Numbered from the stretch's first letter, positions 46,017-56,261 are shown. The stretch: 64,000 bases of DNA from JAEXOD01 sp043805435 (GCA_043805435.1 JAZDHY010000051.1:78909-142908); one strand, 5' to 3'. The notes: generated by a model not told the origin, from the sequence alone. Translations and numbers: made by a program.

Positions 46017-47177
46017 TTATTTTTTAAATGTTTTAAATATATCAAAAACTGCATCAATAACCTTAAAAATTTCTTCCGATGTTAATCCGGGATATAATGG
46101 CAGCGAAATCAAACGAGGGAAGGCATCTTCTGCAACAGGAAAATCTTTAGGATTGAGATTAAAGGTGTCTTTATAATAAATATGTTGGTGAACAGGCATA
46201 AAATGAACTCCAACCCCAACACCTCTGGCTTTTAATTCTTCAATAAATTGATTTCTGTTAATAGTTAATAATTCATGTTCAATTTTAATTGGATATAAAT
46301 GCCACGCAGTTTCTCTATCTTCTTTTATAGTAATAACTTTAAGATATTCACTCTTCATAAAATGTTCATCGTAAATTTTAGCAATTTTTGCTCTCTCTTC
46401 ACGCATCCAATCAACTTTGCGTAATTGAGCTAATCCCAATGAGGCTTGAATATCGGTAAAATTATATTTATATCCGGGAGCAACAACTTCATAATACCAA
46501 GAACAGGCGTCTGTATAACGTTTCCATGCATCCTTATTCATTCCATGCATTCGCATTAACTTTGTCCTTTCAGCTATTTCGTCATCTTCCGTACACAACA
46601 TCCCGCCTTCACCGGTTGCTAAGGTTTTAGTGGCATAAAAACTAAAACAAGTGATATCACTTATTGTACCTACTTTTTTCCCTTTGTAAGTTGCAGGTAA
46701 AGCATGTGCTGCATCTTCAATAACCTTAATATTATGCAATTTTGCAAGTTGGTTTATTTCATCCATATCGCATGGTTGACCACCATAATGGACGGGAATA
46801 ATAACTTTAGTTTTAGGGTTTATTGCTTTTTCAATTTCTTTTACAGAAATGTTTAATGTATCCTTCTCAACATCAACAAACCTAGGTATTGCGTTAAAAT
46901 AACACGCTATTTCGGCAGTAGCCGAAAAAGTCATTGTAGGTACAATTACTTCATCCCCGGCTTTTAATCCTAATGCTTCTAGAGCTAAATGACCAGCTGC
47001 AGTCCAGCTGTTTACAGATACGGCATTTTTGCATCTTATTAAATCTTTAAATTCATCTTCGAATTTTAAAACTTTTGGACCCATGCTAAGCCAACCTGAC
47101 CTAACAGTATCAACAACTTCATTAATTTCATCTTCTGTAATATGGGGTCTGTGAAACTGAATAAAATTTTCGCTCAT
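46017..47177 (-). CDS. DegT/DnrJ/EryC1/StrS-family sugar aminotransferase
   Basis: A 386-residue PLP enzyme that aminates keto-sugars bound to nucleotides. The PLP Lys is Lys184 in 'SFYATKTLATGEGG', and Asp155 in 'IEDAAHALPATYKG' contacts the pyridine ring. 'GDEVIVPTMTFSATAEIACY' and 'HLYPIKIEHELL' are further family signatures. It acts in the cytosol and probably makes the amino sugar placed by the next enzyme in the operon. The 205 bases upstream, before the next gene on this strand, are very AT-rich and show no gene. Confidence 0.93.
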   Translation of the reverse strand: MSENFIQFHRPHITEDEINEVVDTVRSGWLSMGPKVLKFEDEFKDLIRCKNAVSVNSWTAAGHLALEALGLKAGDEVIVPTMTFSATAEIACYFNAIPRFVDVEKDTLNISVKEIEKAINPKTKVIIPVHYGGQPCDMDEINQLAKLHNIKVIEDAAHALPATYKGKKVGTISDITCFSFYATKTLATGEGGMLCTEDDEIAERTKLMRMHGMNKDAWKRYTDACSWYYEVVAPGYKYNFTDIQASLGLAQLRKVDWMREERAKIAKIYDEHFMKSEYLKVITIKEDRETAWHLYPIKIEHELLTINRNQFIEELKARGVGVGVHFMPVHQHIYYKDTFNLNPKDFPVAEDAFPRLISLPLYPGLTSEEIFKVIDAVFDIFKTFKK

Positions 47178-47382
47178 ACAAGATTCTTATTAAATAGTAA
47201 AATTATTTTTTCGATAATAAATATCATTCTTTTTATTAATTATTTATGTGTTTTGTATCACAATTTGACAATTTTTGCGCAAAAATATCCTAAATATAAA
47301 GTTACTCAAAAAATCATTAATATCACAAATAATCTTTTAAATATAATATTAAATTATTACAAATTTGAATAGTTTTTTTATT

Positions 47383-48372
47383 TTAAAAATTATTTTTATT
47401 TGTCAAAAGAGATTTAATAAATCCATAACCGTATGAAAAATGAAGAATAATTACGGCAAGGCTAAACGCAAAAACCGTTTTAATTCCCTTTTTAATATGT
47501 CTAATTGAAAATATAAATATAATTAATAAATATGAAAAAAAAGGGAGTAAAAAAATAAAAATATTACTAAATATAAACGAAAAAATAATATTTAACAAAT
47601 TAAAAAGTAAAAACACAGAAGGAATAATATGCCTTACTGAAATAAATTTTTTGTGTTTTTTATACCCCAACCATTTAAAATAACCATATCCATAATACTG
47701 TTTAAATAATTTTTTAGGTGTATTGCGAACTATATATTTACTTTGTACAGTTGGAGAAATATATATTTTTCTGCCACTTTTTGTCACTCTAAATGCAAAT
47801 TCATCATCTTGATTTCTTATAAAACGCTCATCATAATATCCCAATTGTTCAAATACTTCTTTTTTATAAAAGGGAAAACATGCCATTTCGGCGGGGCCTT
47901 CATATCCCGGAAATCTGTGATTTGCATTCCCAATACCAATTTTGGATGACATGGCTAACGCTATTGCAGTAGCAAATGCGTTTTCACCTACGCTTGTTAT
48001 TGGTCCTCCAACACACGAAGCATCAGGGAATTTTTCAAACAAACGTAAACCATTGCTTAAAAAATCGTGCGGAAATATTGCATGTCCTAAAACCATAACA
48101 ATTATATCACCTTTTGCATTTTGAGCACCAATACTCATAGCATAAGGAGTAACTTTTTTATGATTTGTAAAAATCCTTATATTTTCAAACTCTTTTGTTG
48201 TTTCTTTTGTAATTGTTAGTGTTTTATCTTCGCTAAGTCCATCAACTAATATAATTTCGTAATTGTCTTTCCCTAAATCTTGATGTATTAAAGATAATAA
48301 ACAGTTTTTAATATATTTTTCTTCATTTCTGCATGGTAATACAACCGATACAAAAGGCACGTTTTCCATCAT
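47383..48372 (-). CDS. Family 2 glycosyltransferase
   Basis: A 329-residue enzyme with a GT-A catalytic domain: 'FVSVVLPCRNEEKYIKNCL', 'YEIILVDGLSEDKTL', then 'IRNQDDEFAFRVTKSGRKIY' (QDDEF acceptor region). Two or three hydrophobic helices near residues 245-320 should hold it in the inner membrane. The domain order resembles the ExoA-type succinoglycan transferases. It overlaps the next glycosyltransferase gene by four bases. It should add a sugar to a lipid-linked intermediate on the cytosolic face; donor and acceptor are unknown. Confidence 0.9.
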   Translation of the reverse strand: MMENVPFVSVVLPCRNEEKYIKNCLLSLIHQDLGKDNYEIILVDGLSEDKTLTITKETTKEFENIRIFTNHKKVTPYAMSIGAQNAKGDIIVMVLGHAIFPHDFLSNGLRLFEKFPDASCVGGPITSVGENAFATAIALAMSSKIGIGNANHRFPGYEGPAEMACFPFYKKEVFEQLGYYDERFIRNQDDEFAFRVTKSGRKIYISPTVQSKYIVRNTPKKLFKQYYGYGYFKWLGYKKHKKFISVRHIIPSVFLLFNLLNIIFSFIFSNIFIFLLPFFSYLLIIFIFSIRHIKKGIKTVFAFSLAVIILHFSYGYGFIKSLLTNKNNF

Positions 48373-49481
48373 TTACCTGTTTTTTGTAATAATAAACTAT
48401 ATGTTTCTGCCATTTTTTTTATTGCGTAATTTAACGAATAATTTTCAACAATCGTTTCTCTTCCTTCTTTAATAAATTTTTGTAATATTTCAGGAGAATC
48501 AATTAGATATAAAATATAATTGGCAATTTGATTTACATCCATCGGATCAACTAATAATCCATTAATATTATGACTAACTATTTCTTTAATTCCTCCAACA
48601 TTAGAAGCGATAACTGCTCCTCCGCAAGCCATTGTTTCAGCAATTGCAACTCCAAAACTTTCCTTAAAACTTGGGTATATTCCAATAGTTAGTTTTTGAT
48701 GATATTTGTGTACTTGTTTGTATTCAATATAATTTGTAAATTCTGTTTCAGAACTTATACCTAACTCCTCAGTTAATGCTTTTAATTGGTTAAGTAAACT
48801 TCCGCCGCCAACAATTAACAGTTTATAATCAAAATCTTTTCTTATCTTTTTAATAAGAGAAAATGCCCTAATTAGGTATTCAACTCCATAGTTAATTTCC
48901 AAAGTTTTAACAATACCAATATATTTAACATTTTCGGCTTTAAAAATAGGTTTAAATATTTCAGTATCTATTCCAAACGGAATTATGGTTATATTTTTTT
49001 TATAATATTTATTCGTATTTTCGGCTAAATCATAACTTGTAGCACACACTAAAGCCGCTCTGGATAGTAAAAATTTTAATACATAAGGGAATAGTTTATT
49101 CCTTGTTGGAAAATCATTAATATCACTACCCCAAACCGAAAGGATATAAGGTTTAAAACCTGATAAAAATGCCAGCAGTCCGTAACTTGTTGCGTAATGA
49201 GCATGTAAAATATCCGGTTTAAACTCCTTAATAATTCTTCTTAATTTAAATACGCATTTCAAATAAATCAATTTTTGTAGTGATCCGTCACTTTTCGATT
49301 TAATTTTTGAATTTACGTAATAATTGAATACACTAATATTTTTTTTGTATTGTAATAAATCAGGATTTTCCGAAAAACCAAAAACAAAAACATCAAAATT
49401 TGTATCAGATAGTCCATTTGCCCATTTTACCGTATGAGCAGAGCTTGGATCGGAAATTATTAATATTTTACTTTTTTTCAA
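48369..49481 (-). CDS. Family 4-type glycosyltransferase
   Basis: A 370-residue GT-B enzyme. The N-terminal lobe starts 'ILIISDPSSAHTVKWANGL' and includes 'DILHAHYATSYGLLAFLSG'. The C-terminal donor lobe carries 'LLIVGGGSLLNQLK' and the E-x7-E motif in 'ESFGVAIAETMACGGAVIAS', which binds the nucleotide sugar. It overlaps both neighbours (4 and 14 bases), so it is tightly coupled with the polymerase/ligase gene upstream and the GT2 gene downstream. It probably extends the repeat unit in the cytosol. Confidence 0.92.
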   Translation of the reverse strand: MKKSKILIISDPSSAHTVKWANGLSDTNFDVFVFGFSENPDLLQYKKNISVFNYYVNSKIKSKSDGSLQKLIYLKCVFKLRRIIKEFKPDILHAHYATSYGLLAFLSGFKPYILSVWGSDINDFPTRNKLFPYVLKFLLSRAALVCATSYDLAENTNKYYKKNITIIPFGIDTEIFKPIFKAENVKYIGIVKTLEINYGVEYLIRAFSLIKKIRKDFDYKLLIVGGGSLLNQLKALTEELGISSETEFTNYIEYKQVHKYHQKLTIGIYPSFKESFGVAIAETMACGGAVIASNVGGIKEIVSHNINGLLVDPMDVNQIANYILYLIDSPEILQKFIKEGRETIVENYSLNYAIKKMAETYSLLLQKTGK

Positions 49482-50877
49482 AACTTGTATTCTTATTTAT
49501 TATTAATTTTTGATATAAAAAGGCTAACAGACAAAATATTAACCAAAATGGAAGGTCAATTGAAACAAATCCGTAGCTTAATATTCCGGCGTATTCAAAA
49601 AAACCTCTTACAAAATATGTAACACCAACGGCAGTAATACTTAAGCATATATAATAGTATTTTAGACTAACTTGTTTAGCAGCCTTTATACATCTTAATC
49701 CCATTTTGATAAAAATATATTGCAAAACTATAGAAAAAACAAAACCCAAAATTCCTAAATCTGTAAAATAGAACAAATAATAATTATGTGCATGACCAAA
49801 ATCGGCTTTAATGGAATAATAATCCCAATATAATTGTTCAGGCGAACCCATTAAATAAGGATAATAATCAAACATATAAAATTTTGCAGCCCCGGGACCG
49901 GCTCCAAAAAGCCAAATATGCGGTAATGTGGCAAAAATCACATCGTATATTTTATCTCTGCCGGCAGCAATAGAATCCAAACGTAAATACAATGATATCA
50001 GCGAATTTATTGATTCAATAAAAACTAAAGGTATCAAAGATAAAACAGCAATTATTCCATACAATATTGCTTTTCTGTTAATATAATAAAGTATAAATCC
50101 AACACTTATAAGAAGTGCAATAATTGAAGCTCTTGAATTTGTAATTATTAATCCTACGATAAATAATATCAAAATTAACAATACAGCATATTTTGTTTTT
50201 TTATCTTTTAAATAATTTAATAACATAAAAGAAAAGACTATTGCAATAGTAAAAAAAGAACCCATTGTATTTTTATGCACATAAAATGCTTTTAATTGTA
50301 CTAAATACTCGTCATTTACAGAAAAAATACTAAATCCTGTGAATAAAAATTGATAAAAAAGGATTCCTCCAAAAAATAATCCAATAAGAACAAATGATAC
50401 TAAAAATAAATAAACGTCTTCATATTTAGATAATAACGCAAAATACAGATAAATGAAAACAAAAAAAGAAATAGACCTAAACAAATGAGGGATACCGATA
50501 CTACTGTATTTTGAACATATTATGGCAAAAACTAAAATAAAAAAATAGGAAAAAACCAATGCCAAAATTTGTTTTGGCGGTTTGGCATAATTTTTATAAT
50601 CCAAGCCGTAATTTTTAATAAATAAAAACAATAAACCTACTAAATTACCAATTTGAACTATATTTCGCATCTCCGAACTAAGCGAAGATGTTAAAGTCAA
50701 AAAGGCTATAATAGTAAAAACTACAATAATTTTTTCTCCAAACCTAATTGCCAGAATACAAACGACCAATATACCTATTAATAAAGGAATATATTGAAAC
50801 CAGAGTAATCCGACAAAAACGGGAATTAAAAATAGATAGCCGAAATTTTCTTTAATATTTGAAAATAGTTTTGTCAT
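49468..50877 (-). CDS. O-antigen ligase/Wzy-type polymerase
   Basis: A 469-residue integral membrane protein with about 11-12 predicted helices and one large periplasmic loop (about residues 300-370). The loop bears 'FGAGPGAAKFYMFDYYPY' and 'KADFGHAHNYYLFYFTDLG', the His-containing Wzy_C motif found in polysaccharide polymerases and WaaL ligases. The two activities cannot be told apart from sequence alone. It is four bases downstream of the GT9 gene and overlaps the GT4 gene by 14 bases. It links or polymerises lipid-carried units on the periplasmic face. Confidence 0.85.
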   Translation of the reverse strand: MTKLFSNIKENFGYLFLIPVFVGLLWFQYIPLLIGILVVCILAIRFGEKIIVVFTIIAFLTLTSSLSSEMRNIVQIGNLVGLLFLFIKNYGLDYKNYAKPPKQILALVFSYFFILVFAIICSKYSSIGIPHLFRSISFFVFIYLYFALLSKYEDVYLFLVSFVLIGLFFGGILFYQFLFTGFSIFSVNDEYLVQLKAFYVHKNTMGSFFTIAIVFSFMLLNYLKDKKTKYAVLLILILFIVGLIITNSRASIIALLISVGFILYYINRKAILYGIIAVLSLIPLVFIESINSLISLYLRLDSIAAGRDKIYDVIFATLPHIWLFGAGPGAAKFYMFDYYPYLMGSPEQLYWDYYSIKADFGHAHNYYLFYFTDLGILGFVFSIVLQYIFIKMGLRCIKAAKQVSLKYYYICLSITAVGVTYFVRGFFEYAGILSYGFVSIDLPFWLIFCLLAFLYQKLIINKNTSFEKK

Positions 50878-50881
50878 TTTT

Positions 50882-51994
50882 TCAATTCAAATTGTTGATC
50901 ATTTTTAAAGCTTTTTCAACATTTATAATTACTTCATCTATTGATAATCGGTCTATACATTCAAAATAGTTGCAGCCAAATCGTCCGCCATATTTTTTAC
51001 ACATTTTTTCTTCTTTTTGTGCCGAACAGCTAATAATTTTTTGTATATATGAATGATAATTACCGGCAGGTTGATGAAACGATGGATTAGTTGGCCCATA
51101 TATTGTAAAAGTTGCAATACCTAAATAACTTGCAATATGGGTCGGCCCTGAATCGTTTCCAATATAAAACGTAATATCAGAAAGTTGATCAATTAATTCA
51201 GTCAGTGACGAGGAAATAACAAATGCACATTTATTTGTTTCCATCATTTTAATAATATTTTCATCAATGCGTTGTTTATCAAGCATAAACACAACATCAT
51301 ACTTTGTATTTAAATACTTATTTAGTTCAATAAAATTTTTCATCGGCCATTCTTTTGCAGCCCATCCGCTATATGGATTTATTGCAATAATAATTTTTTT
51401 TACTTTCTTTTTTGGAAAAAGCGTGTAATCAGCAATTTCCGCATTTTTGTCATAAAGATTAATTACATCAAAATACACTTTTGTTAGCGGAGCTTGTTCT
51501 TTTTTATAAATATAATTAGTGTATGCGTTATTTAAATAAAAGTCCGTAAATCCATACTTCCATTTACTTTTAATAAAAAAGAGAACCGATACCGAATTAA
51601 TTGCTCCGTTAAAATCAAAAACATATTTAAATTTCATTAATCTTATTGTTTTTATAGCCTTAGGTTTAATTATTCTGCTGCTAAAGTAAAAATCATCAGC
51701 CTTTATTGTTATAAGATTAATATCCTTAGAAATAAATGTCCTATATAAAACAGCATTATCTTCAAAACATAACACAAAAAGATTTTTATCAAACTTTTTA
51801 TGTAAATATTTTACACTTGGAACAGTAAATAATGTATCCCCTATCTTATGCAAAGAAATTACAAGTATTTCCTCACTTGTTGAGGATGTAAATAAATTGT
51901 TTAAATATTTATTCAGGCTTAAAATAATTTTCAAACTGTATTTGACAAGAATTCTTAAATATATATTTTTCTCAATTTTTTCAGTTATTATCAT
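50882..51994 (-). CDS. Family 9 glycosyltransferase (heptosyltransferase-like)
   Basis: A 370-residue GT-B enzyme with the ADP-heptose:LPS heptosyltransferase layout. It has 'ISLHKIGDTLFTVPSVKYL' near the N-terminus, 'IAINPYSGWAAKEWP' at the domain junction and 'FYIGNDSGPTHIASYLGIATFTIYG' for the nucleotide site. A Cys-rich tail ('CKKYGGRFGCNYFECI') is frequent in this family. It overlaps the flippase gene by 14 bases. It could add heptose or another sugar to a lipopolysaccharide core or an exported chain. The acceptor is not known. Confidence 0.9.
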   Translation of the reverse strand: MIITEKIEKNIYLRILVKYSLKIILSLNKYLNNLFTSSTSEEILVISLHKIGDTLFTVPSVKYLHKKFDKNLFVLCFEDNAVLYRTFISKDINLITIKADDFYFSSRIIKPKAIKTIRLMKFKYVFDFNGAINSVSVLFFIKSKWKYGFTDFYLNNAYTNYIYKKEQAPLTKVYFDVINLYDKNAEIADYTLFPKKKVKKIIIAINPYSGWAAKEWPMKNFIELNKYLNTKYDVVFMLDKQRIDENIIKMMETNKCAFVISSSLTELIDQLSDITFYIGNDSGPTHIASYLGIATFTIYGPTNPSFHQPAGNYHSYIQKIISCSAQKEEKMCKKYGGRFGCNYFECIDRLSIDEVIINVEKALKMINNLN

Positions 51995-53534
51995 AATTAT
52001 ATTTTAGTTTTATCGTATTTATTAAGGATTTTAGATAATTATTTATTTCCGAATCTAATATTATATTAAACAAACCCACTATTATTATAAAAACACAAAT
52101 AAATATAAGTTGGTTGAAATATTGAAAAAATTTAAATTCAAACATCAAAAAGGATGTTATAAAAAAGGCAATAATTGATTGAACAAAATAATATAACAAA
52201 TTATTAATAAAAAACGATTTTTGTGAAAATTTCAAAAAATATTGAATTCCTACATAACCTGATAAAAACATAAAAATAAACGCTAAAGTTGATGAAATTG
52301 CAAGTGAATTATGATAATATTGATCAATTAATAAATAACTTGAAAATACTTTTATAAAAAACGAAACTAATACTATCAATAATAAATATTTAACCATACT
52401 TAAACTATATAATAATTTATTCATAATTGAATATCCCGCAATAAACGGAATTCCGATAGCGTAATACTTTAATACTTCAGAAGTTAATAAAGTATCTTTA
52501 TAAGAAAATTGCCCGCGTTGGAATAAAATATTAATAATTGTCACTCCGTTATAAAAAAACAAAATTGCTATTGGAATAGTTAACATAAAATTGTATTTCA
52601 GACTTTTATAATAAATTTTCTCGTTTTCGTTGCCAAGATTATTACCCGAATTAAATGAAAATTTAGAAAAAAGAACCGTTGCAAGAGCCATTGTAAAAAT
52701 ATTAACCGGCAAATTTATTAAATTATTTGCATAATTTAGTGCCGATATTGCACCGGTTGATAGCTTTTCAAAATAATATCTATCAATAAAAGAATAGGAC
52801 AATGATATTAATTCTATAATTACGGTAAAAACAAAAGCAGAACTAATAATATTTGTTTCGGTTTTAATTATTTGAAATATTTTTTTGTTAAAGTTAAATT
52901 TTTTAGTTATTGGTACAATCATTAACACAAATTGAACAAACGTTGCAAATACCGTTGCATAAGGAATGACTAAAATACCAAAACTTGAATTAAAAAGTAC
53001 TATTGATGTGACAATTATAGCATTCCATACAAGTTGTGAAACAGCGTATATTACAAAGTTAAACTTTGCCTGGTAAAAAGCTGCAATTATAGATAAAGCT
53101 GCTGTAAGAGGGACTGTAAAAAGATATATAACATAAATATTTTCGGCTAATTTAAATAATTCTTTGGATTTGTTGGCAATTAGTATATTTAATATTGGCT
53201 GCTTAAATATTAATAAAAAAACGAATATTAATATTCCACATAAAAAAAACAGGTAAAAAGAAAAATTAAAAAAATCGTTGCCTTTAGCATTCGCAGATTT
53301 GTTTTGTTCAAATTTGTTATATAAAGGAATAAAATAGTTTTGAGCAAAATAATAGATGGTTGAATTAAGTATTACTGCAATTGTAATGGCAACAAGAAAA
53401 ATATCATATTCATCGCTTAATCCAAAATAATAAGCCAATACAATTTCTCTAATAAAACCAATACTTTTTCCAATTAAGGTTAATACCGTTAATATTAAGG
53501 TGGCCTTAATTAAACTTTTTTTGCTATTACTCAT
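51981..53534 (-). CDS. MurJ/MviN-like lipid-linked oligosaccharide flippase
   Basis: A 517-residue protein with about 14 membrane helices, of the MOP superfamily. The N-terminal 'TLIGKSIGFIREIVLAYYFG' is the MurJ/MviN signature, and 'INLPVNIFTMALATVLFSKFS' matches the mid-protein motif. Because it is embedded in a polysaccharide cluster, I infer that it flips the repeat unit rather than lipid II. It heads the minus-strand run and diverges from the MBOAT gene across 143 bases that probably hold both promoters. Confidence 0.85.
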   Translation of the reverse strand: MSNSKKSLIKATLILTVLTLIGKSIGFIREIVLAYYFGLSDEYDIFLVAITIAVILNSTIYYFAQNYFIPLYNKFEQNKSANAKGNDFFNFSFYLFFLCGILIFVFLLIFKQPILNILIANKSKELFKLAENIYVIYLFTVPLTAALSIIAAFYQAKFNFVIYAVSQLVWNAIIVTSIVLFNSSFGILVIPYATVFATFVQFVLMIVPITKKFNFNKKIFQIIKTETNIISSAFVFTVIIELISLSYSFIDRYYFEKLSTGAISALNYANNLINLPVNIFTMALATVLFSKFSFNSGNNLGNENEKIYYKSLKYNFMLTIPIAILFFYNGVTIINILFQRGQFSYKDTLLTSEVLKYYAIGIPFIAGYSIMNKLLYSLSMVKYLLLIVLVSFFIKVFSSYLLIDQYYHNSLAISSTLAFIFMFLSGYVGIQYFLKFSQKSFFINNLLYYFVQSIIAFFITSFLMFEFKFFQYFNQLIFICVFIIIVGLFNIILDSEINNYLKSLINTIKLKYNYDNN

Positions 53535-53677
53535 AATTTTAATTTAATTTAAATTTTAAATTTAACCATTTTTTTTTTCAGATACTTTAATTTAAATTTT
53601 CCATTGTTAATTTATTTGTAATTGTTTAAATTATATACTCAATAATAAAATATTTTAGAATCATTTAACTTCCCATT

Positions 53678-55108
53678 ATGCTCTTTAACTCTATTCACTT
53701 TATCTTTTTTTTTATAATTGTAACTACCTTATACTTTTTAATTGATCATAAATACCGATGGTTTTTATTATTAACAAGTAGTTGTTATTTTTATATGATT
53801 TTTGTTCCCATCTATATTGTAATTTTGGGGTTTACAATTGTTATTGATTATTTTGCCGGTATTTATATTGAAAAGACAAAAGGTAATAAAAAACGAATGT
53901 TTCTTATTTTAAGTTTGATAGCAAACATTGGTATTTTAGCTGTTTTTAAGTATTATAATTTTATTAATGAAAATATAACGCTTCTTTTTTCCGAATTTGG
54001 AATTAATAACCCAATCCCCTATTTGTCTATTTTACTTCCAATAGGACTCTCTTTCCATACTTTCCAGGCAATGAGTTACACAATAGAAGTGTATAGAGGT
54101 AATCAAAAGGCTGAACGAAATTTTGGCATTTATGCTTTATATGTTATGTTTTACCCGCAATTAGTTGCCGGTCCAATTGAACGACCTCAAAATTTGCTTC
54201 ACCAATTTTACGAAAAACATTACTTTGAATATAATAGAATTGTTGAAGGATTAAAATTAGTTTTATGGGGTTTCTTTCAAAAGATTGTTATTGCAGATCG
54301 CTTAGCTATTTATGTAAATTCTGTATTTAACAATCAAGCACATCACAATGGTAATACTCTTGCTTTAGCATCAATATTTTTCACAATTCAAGTTTATTGT
54401 GACTTTTCCGGTTATTCAAATATTGCAATTGGTGTTGCCAAAGTAATGGGTTTTAATCTGATGACAAATTTCAAACGCCCTTTGCTTGCAAAAAGTATTG
54501 ATGAGTTTTGGAAAAAATGGCATATTTCATTATCATCTTGGTTTAGAGATTATTTATATATTTCTTTAGGCGGAAATCGTGTATCCGTTCCCAGATGGTG
54601 CTTTAATCTTTTTTTTGTATTTTTAATTAGCGGGTTATGGCATGGTGCTGCATGGACTTATATTGGTTGGGGTGCTATCACCGGTTTTTATTTAATATTT
54701 GCAATTTTTACAAGGAAATATAGGACAAAATTAAAAGAAGTGATTGGATTGAACAAATTTCCTCTTTTTGAGCGTTCGATGCAAACGATAATTACATTTC
54801 TTTTAATATGTTTTTCTTTAATTATTTTTAGATCAAATAGTGGCTCCGATGCTTTGCAGATAATTACAAAAATATTTTCCTTTAGTGGAAAAATATTTTA
54901 TGATGATCCCGCATTAATTGCTTATTCAATTTTTGGGATATTATTTTTATTAGCTGCTGAGTTTAAACAAGAGTATTTCCCCGGAAAATACTTATTTTTT
55001 AATAATAAAAGTTGGGTTATTCGTAATCTTACATATTCGGCAATAATAATACTGATATTAATATTTGGTGTATTTGACGGTGGTGAATTTGTTTATTTCC
55101 AATTTTAA
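53678..55108 (+). CDS. MBOAT-family O-acyltransferase
   Basis: A 476-residue polytopic membrane protein of the AlgI/DltB/PatA type. It shows 'LSILLPIGLSFHTFQAMSYTIEVYRG', 'VMFYPQLVAGPIERPQNLL' and 'DEFWKKWHISLSSWFRDYLYISLGGNR'. The catalytic His lies in 'SGLWHGAAWTYIGWG'. It moves acyl (usually acetyl) groups across the membrane for attachment to periplasmic polysaccharide. It is followed 21 bases later by an SGNH-like gene, the usual two-component arrangement, and diverges from the flippase gene. The start codon yields a normal N-terminus. Confidence 0.93.
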   Translation: MLFNSIHFIFFFIIVTTLYFLIDHKYRWFLLLTSSCYFYMIFVPIYIVILGFTIVIDYFAGIYIEKTKGNKKRMFLILSLIANIGILAVFKYYNFINENITLLFSEFGINNPIPYLSILLPIGLSFHTFQAMSYTIEVYRGNQKAERNFGIYALYVMFYPQLVAGPIERPQNLLHQFYEKHYFEYNRIVEGLKLVLWGFFQKIVIADRLAIYVNSVFNNQAHHNGNTLALASIFFTIQVYCDFSGYSNIAIGVAKVMGFNLMTNFKRPLLAKSIDEFWKKWHISLSSWFRDYLYISLGGNRVSVPRWCFNLFFVFLISGLWHGAAWTYIGWGAITGFYLIFAIFTRKYRTKLKEVIGLNKFPLFERSMQTIITFLLICFSLIIFRSNSGSDALQIITKIFSFSGKIFYDDPALIAYSIFGILFLLAAEFKQEYFPGKYLFFNNKSWVIRNLTYSAIIILILIFGVFDGGEFVYFQF

Positions 55109-55129
55109 AATTATATAATTAAAAAACTA

Positions 55130-56071
55130 ATGAAGAAACTGAAAGAAAATCATTTTTTATATTTTTTAAGTAAATTATTTATACTTTTATTTTTTGTCGC
55201 AATTTTCGATTTTTCTGTTGGATCTATTCTGCACAAATTATACTTTAACCAAAAATCGGGAGCATTGTATAGAACCACTTATTCTTTAGAAAAAACAACA
55301 GCCAAACTACTAATATTTGGTTCTTCAAAAGCAACTTTTCATTATAATCCCTTAATTTTTCAAGACGAATTAAATATTTCCTGTTACAATGTTGGAAGAA
55401 ACGCAAATTTTATTTTTTATCATTTCGCAATTCTTAAAGGAGTACTTAAAAGATACACCCCTGAAATTATTATCTTAGATTTAGTTCATGGCGAATTTGA
55501 ATCACAAAGAGATAGTTACGATCGTCTTTCGGCATTATTACCTTATTATAAAGACCATCCCGAATTACATTCTATAATTGAAATGAAAAGTCCATTTGAA
55601 AAATATAAGCTTTTTTCAAATATTTATCCGTATAACTCCACATTATTTACAACAGTGGTAAAAAGTCTAACAACCGATAGCAGTATTGACATAAATGGAT
55701 TTACTCCTGTTAATAATATTTGGAAAGAACCAATAAAGATTGAAACAGATTTGGAATCGGGGAAATTTGACTATACTAAAATTAAATATTTTAAAAGTTT
55801 TATTGATTTATGTAATAAAAAAGGCATTAAATTATTCATAATTGTATCGCCATATTTTTTCAAATCGCATTCAGTAAATCCCACAATTAGTTTAGCAAAA
55901 AATATCGCTGCAAATAAAAATATTACTTTTTATGATTTTTCGAAGGATACAACTTATACAAACCATAATAATTATTTTAAGGATCCACTTCATTTAAATA
56001 TTTATGGGGCCGAAATATTTTCAAAAATGATAGCTAAAAAACTAAAAGCTGAGATAAATATAAATAATTGA
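55130..56071 (+). CDS. SGNH-hydrolase-like partner of the MBOAT protein
   Basis: A 313-residue protein with one N-terminal membrane helix (about 10-35) and a periplasmic domain. The probable Ser block is 'LLIFGSSKATFHYNP' and the C-terminal Asp-His pair is in 'FKDPLHLNIYGAEIF'. This GDS-like plus DxxH arrangement is the SGNH hydrolase layout shared by AlgX/AlgJ, DltD-like and PatB-like acetyl-transfer partners. It is almost certainly co-transcribed with the MBOAT gene. I infer that it accepts the acyl group and places it on the exported polysaccharide. Confidence 0.75.
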   Translation: MKKLKENHFLYFLSKLFILLFFVAIFDFSVGSILHKLYFNQKSGALYRTTYSLEKTTAKLLIFGSSKATFHYNPLIFQDELNISCYNVGRNANFIFYHFAILKGVLKRYTPEIIILDLVHGEFESQRDSYDRLSALLPYYKDHPELHSIIEMKSPFEKYKLFSNIYPYNSTLFTTVVKSLTTDSSIDINGFTPVNNIWKEPIKIETDLESGKFDYTKIKYFKSFIDLCNKKGIKLFIIVSPYFFKSHSVNPTISLAKNIAANKNITFYDFSKDTTYTNHNNYFKDPLHLNIYGAEIFSKMIAKKLKAEININN

Positions 56072-56135
56072 TTCATGTATCAAAAATAATTATTGATATA
56101 ATGGTTTTTTTTTGTTATTTTTGTTGTTCTAAAAT

Positions 56136-56209
56136 GCACCCGTAGCTTAATTGGATAGAGCATCTGACTACGGATCAGAAGGTTCGGGGTTCGAATCCCT
56201 GCGGGTGTA
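56136..56209 (+). tRNA. tRNA-Arg (ACG)
   Basis: A complete cloverleaf: acceptor GCACCCG/CGGGTGT (one G-T pair), D arm TAGCTTAATTGGATAGAGCA, anticodon loop CTACGGA with ACG, and T arm CGGGGTTCGAATCCCTG. The discriminator is A and CCA is not encoded. A strong terminator-like hairpin follows at once. Confidence 0.96.
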
Positions 56210-56212
56210 CAA

Positions 56213-56245
56213 AAAAAACATTTAACTACTTGTTAAGTGTTTTTT
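56213..56245 (+). terminator. Terminator after tRNA-Arg
   Basis: A 14-bp stem (AAAAAACATTTAAC / GTTAAGTGTTTTTT, one G-T pair, five-base loop) ends in a T run. The A run on its 5' side would give T residues on the minus strand, so it could also stop transcription of the convergent gene ending at 56262. Confidence 0.75.
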
Positions 56246-56261
56246 GTTTTTAAACCATTTT

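Noticed and set aside
47142..47372. 76-codon plus-strand frame between the aminotransferase and the GT2 gene
   Set aside because: It overlaps the aminotransferase start and the sequence is AT-driven Ile/Asn/Lys-rich with no ribosome-binding site or family pattern.
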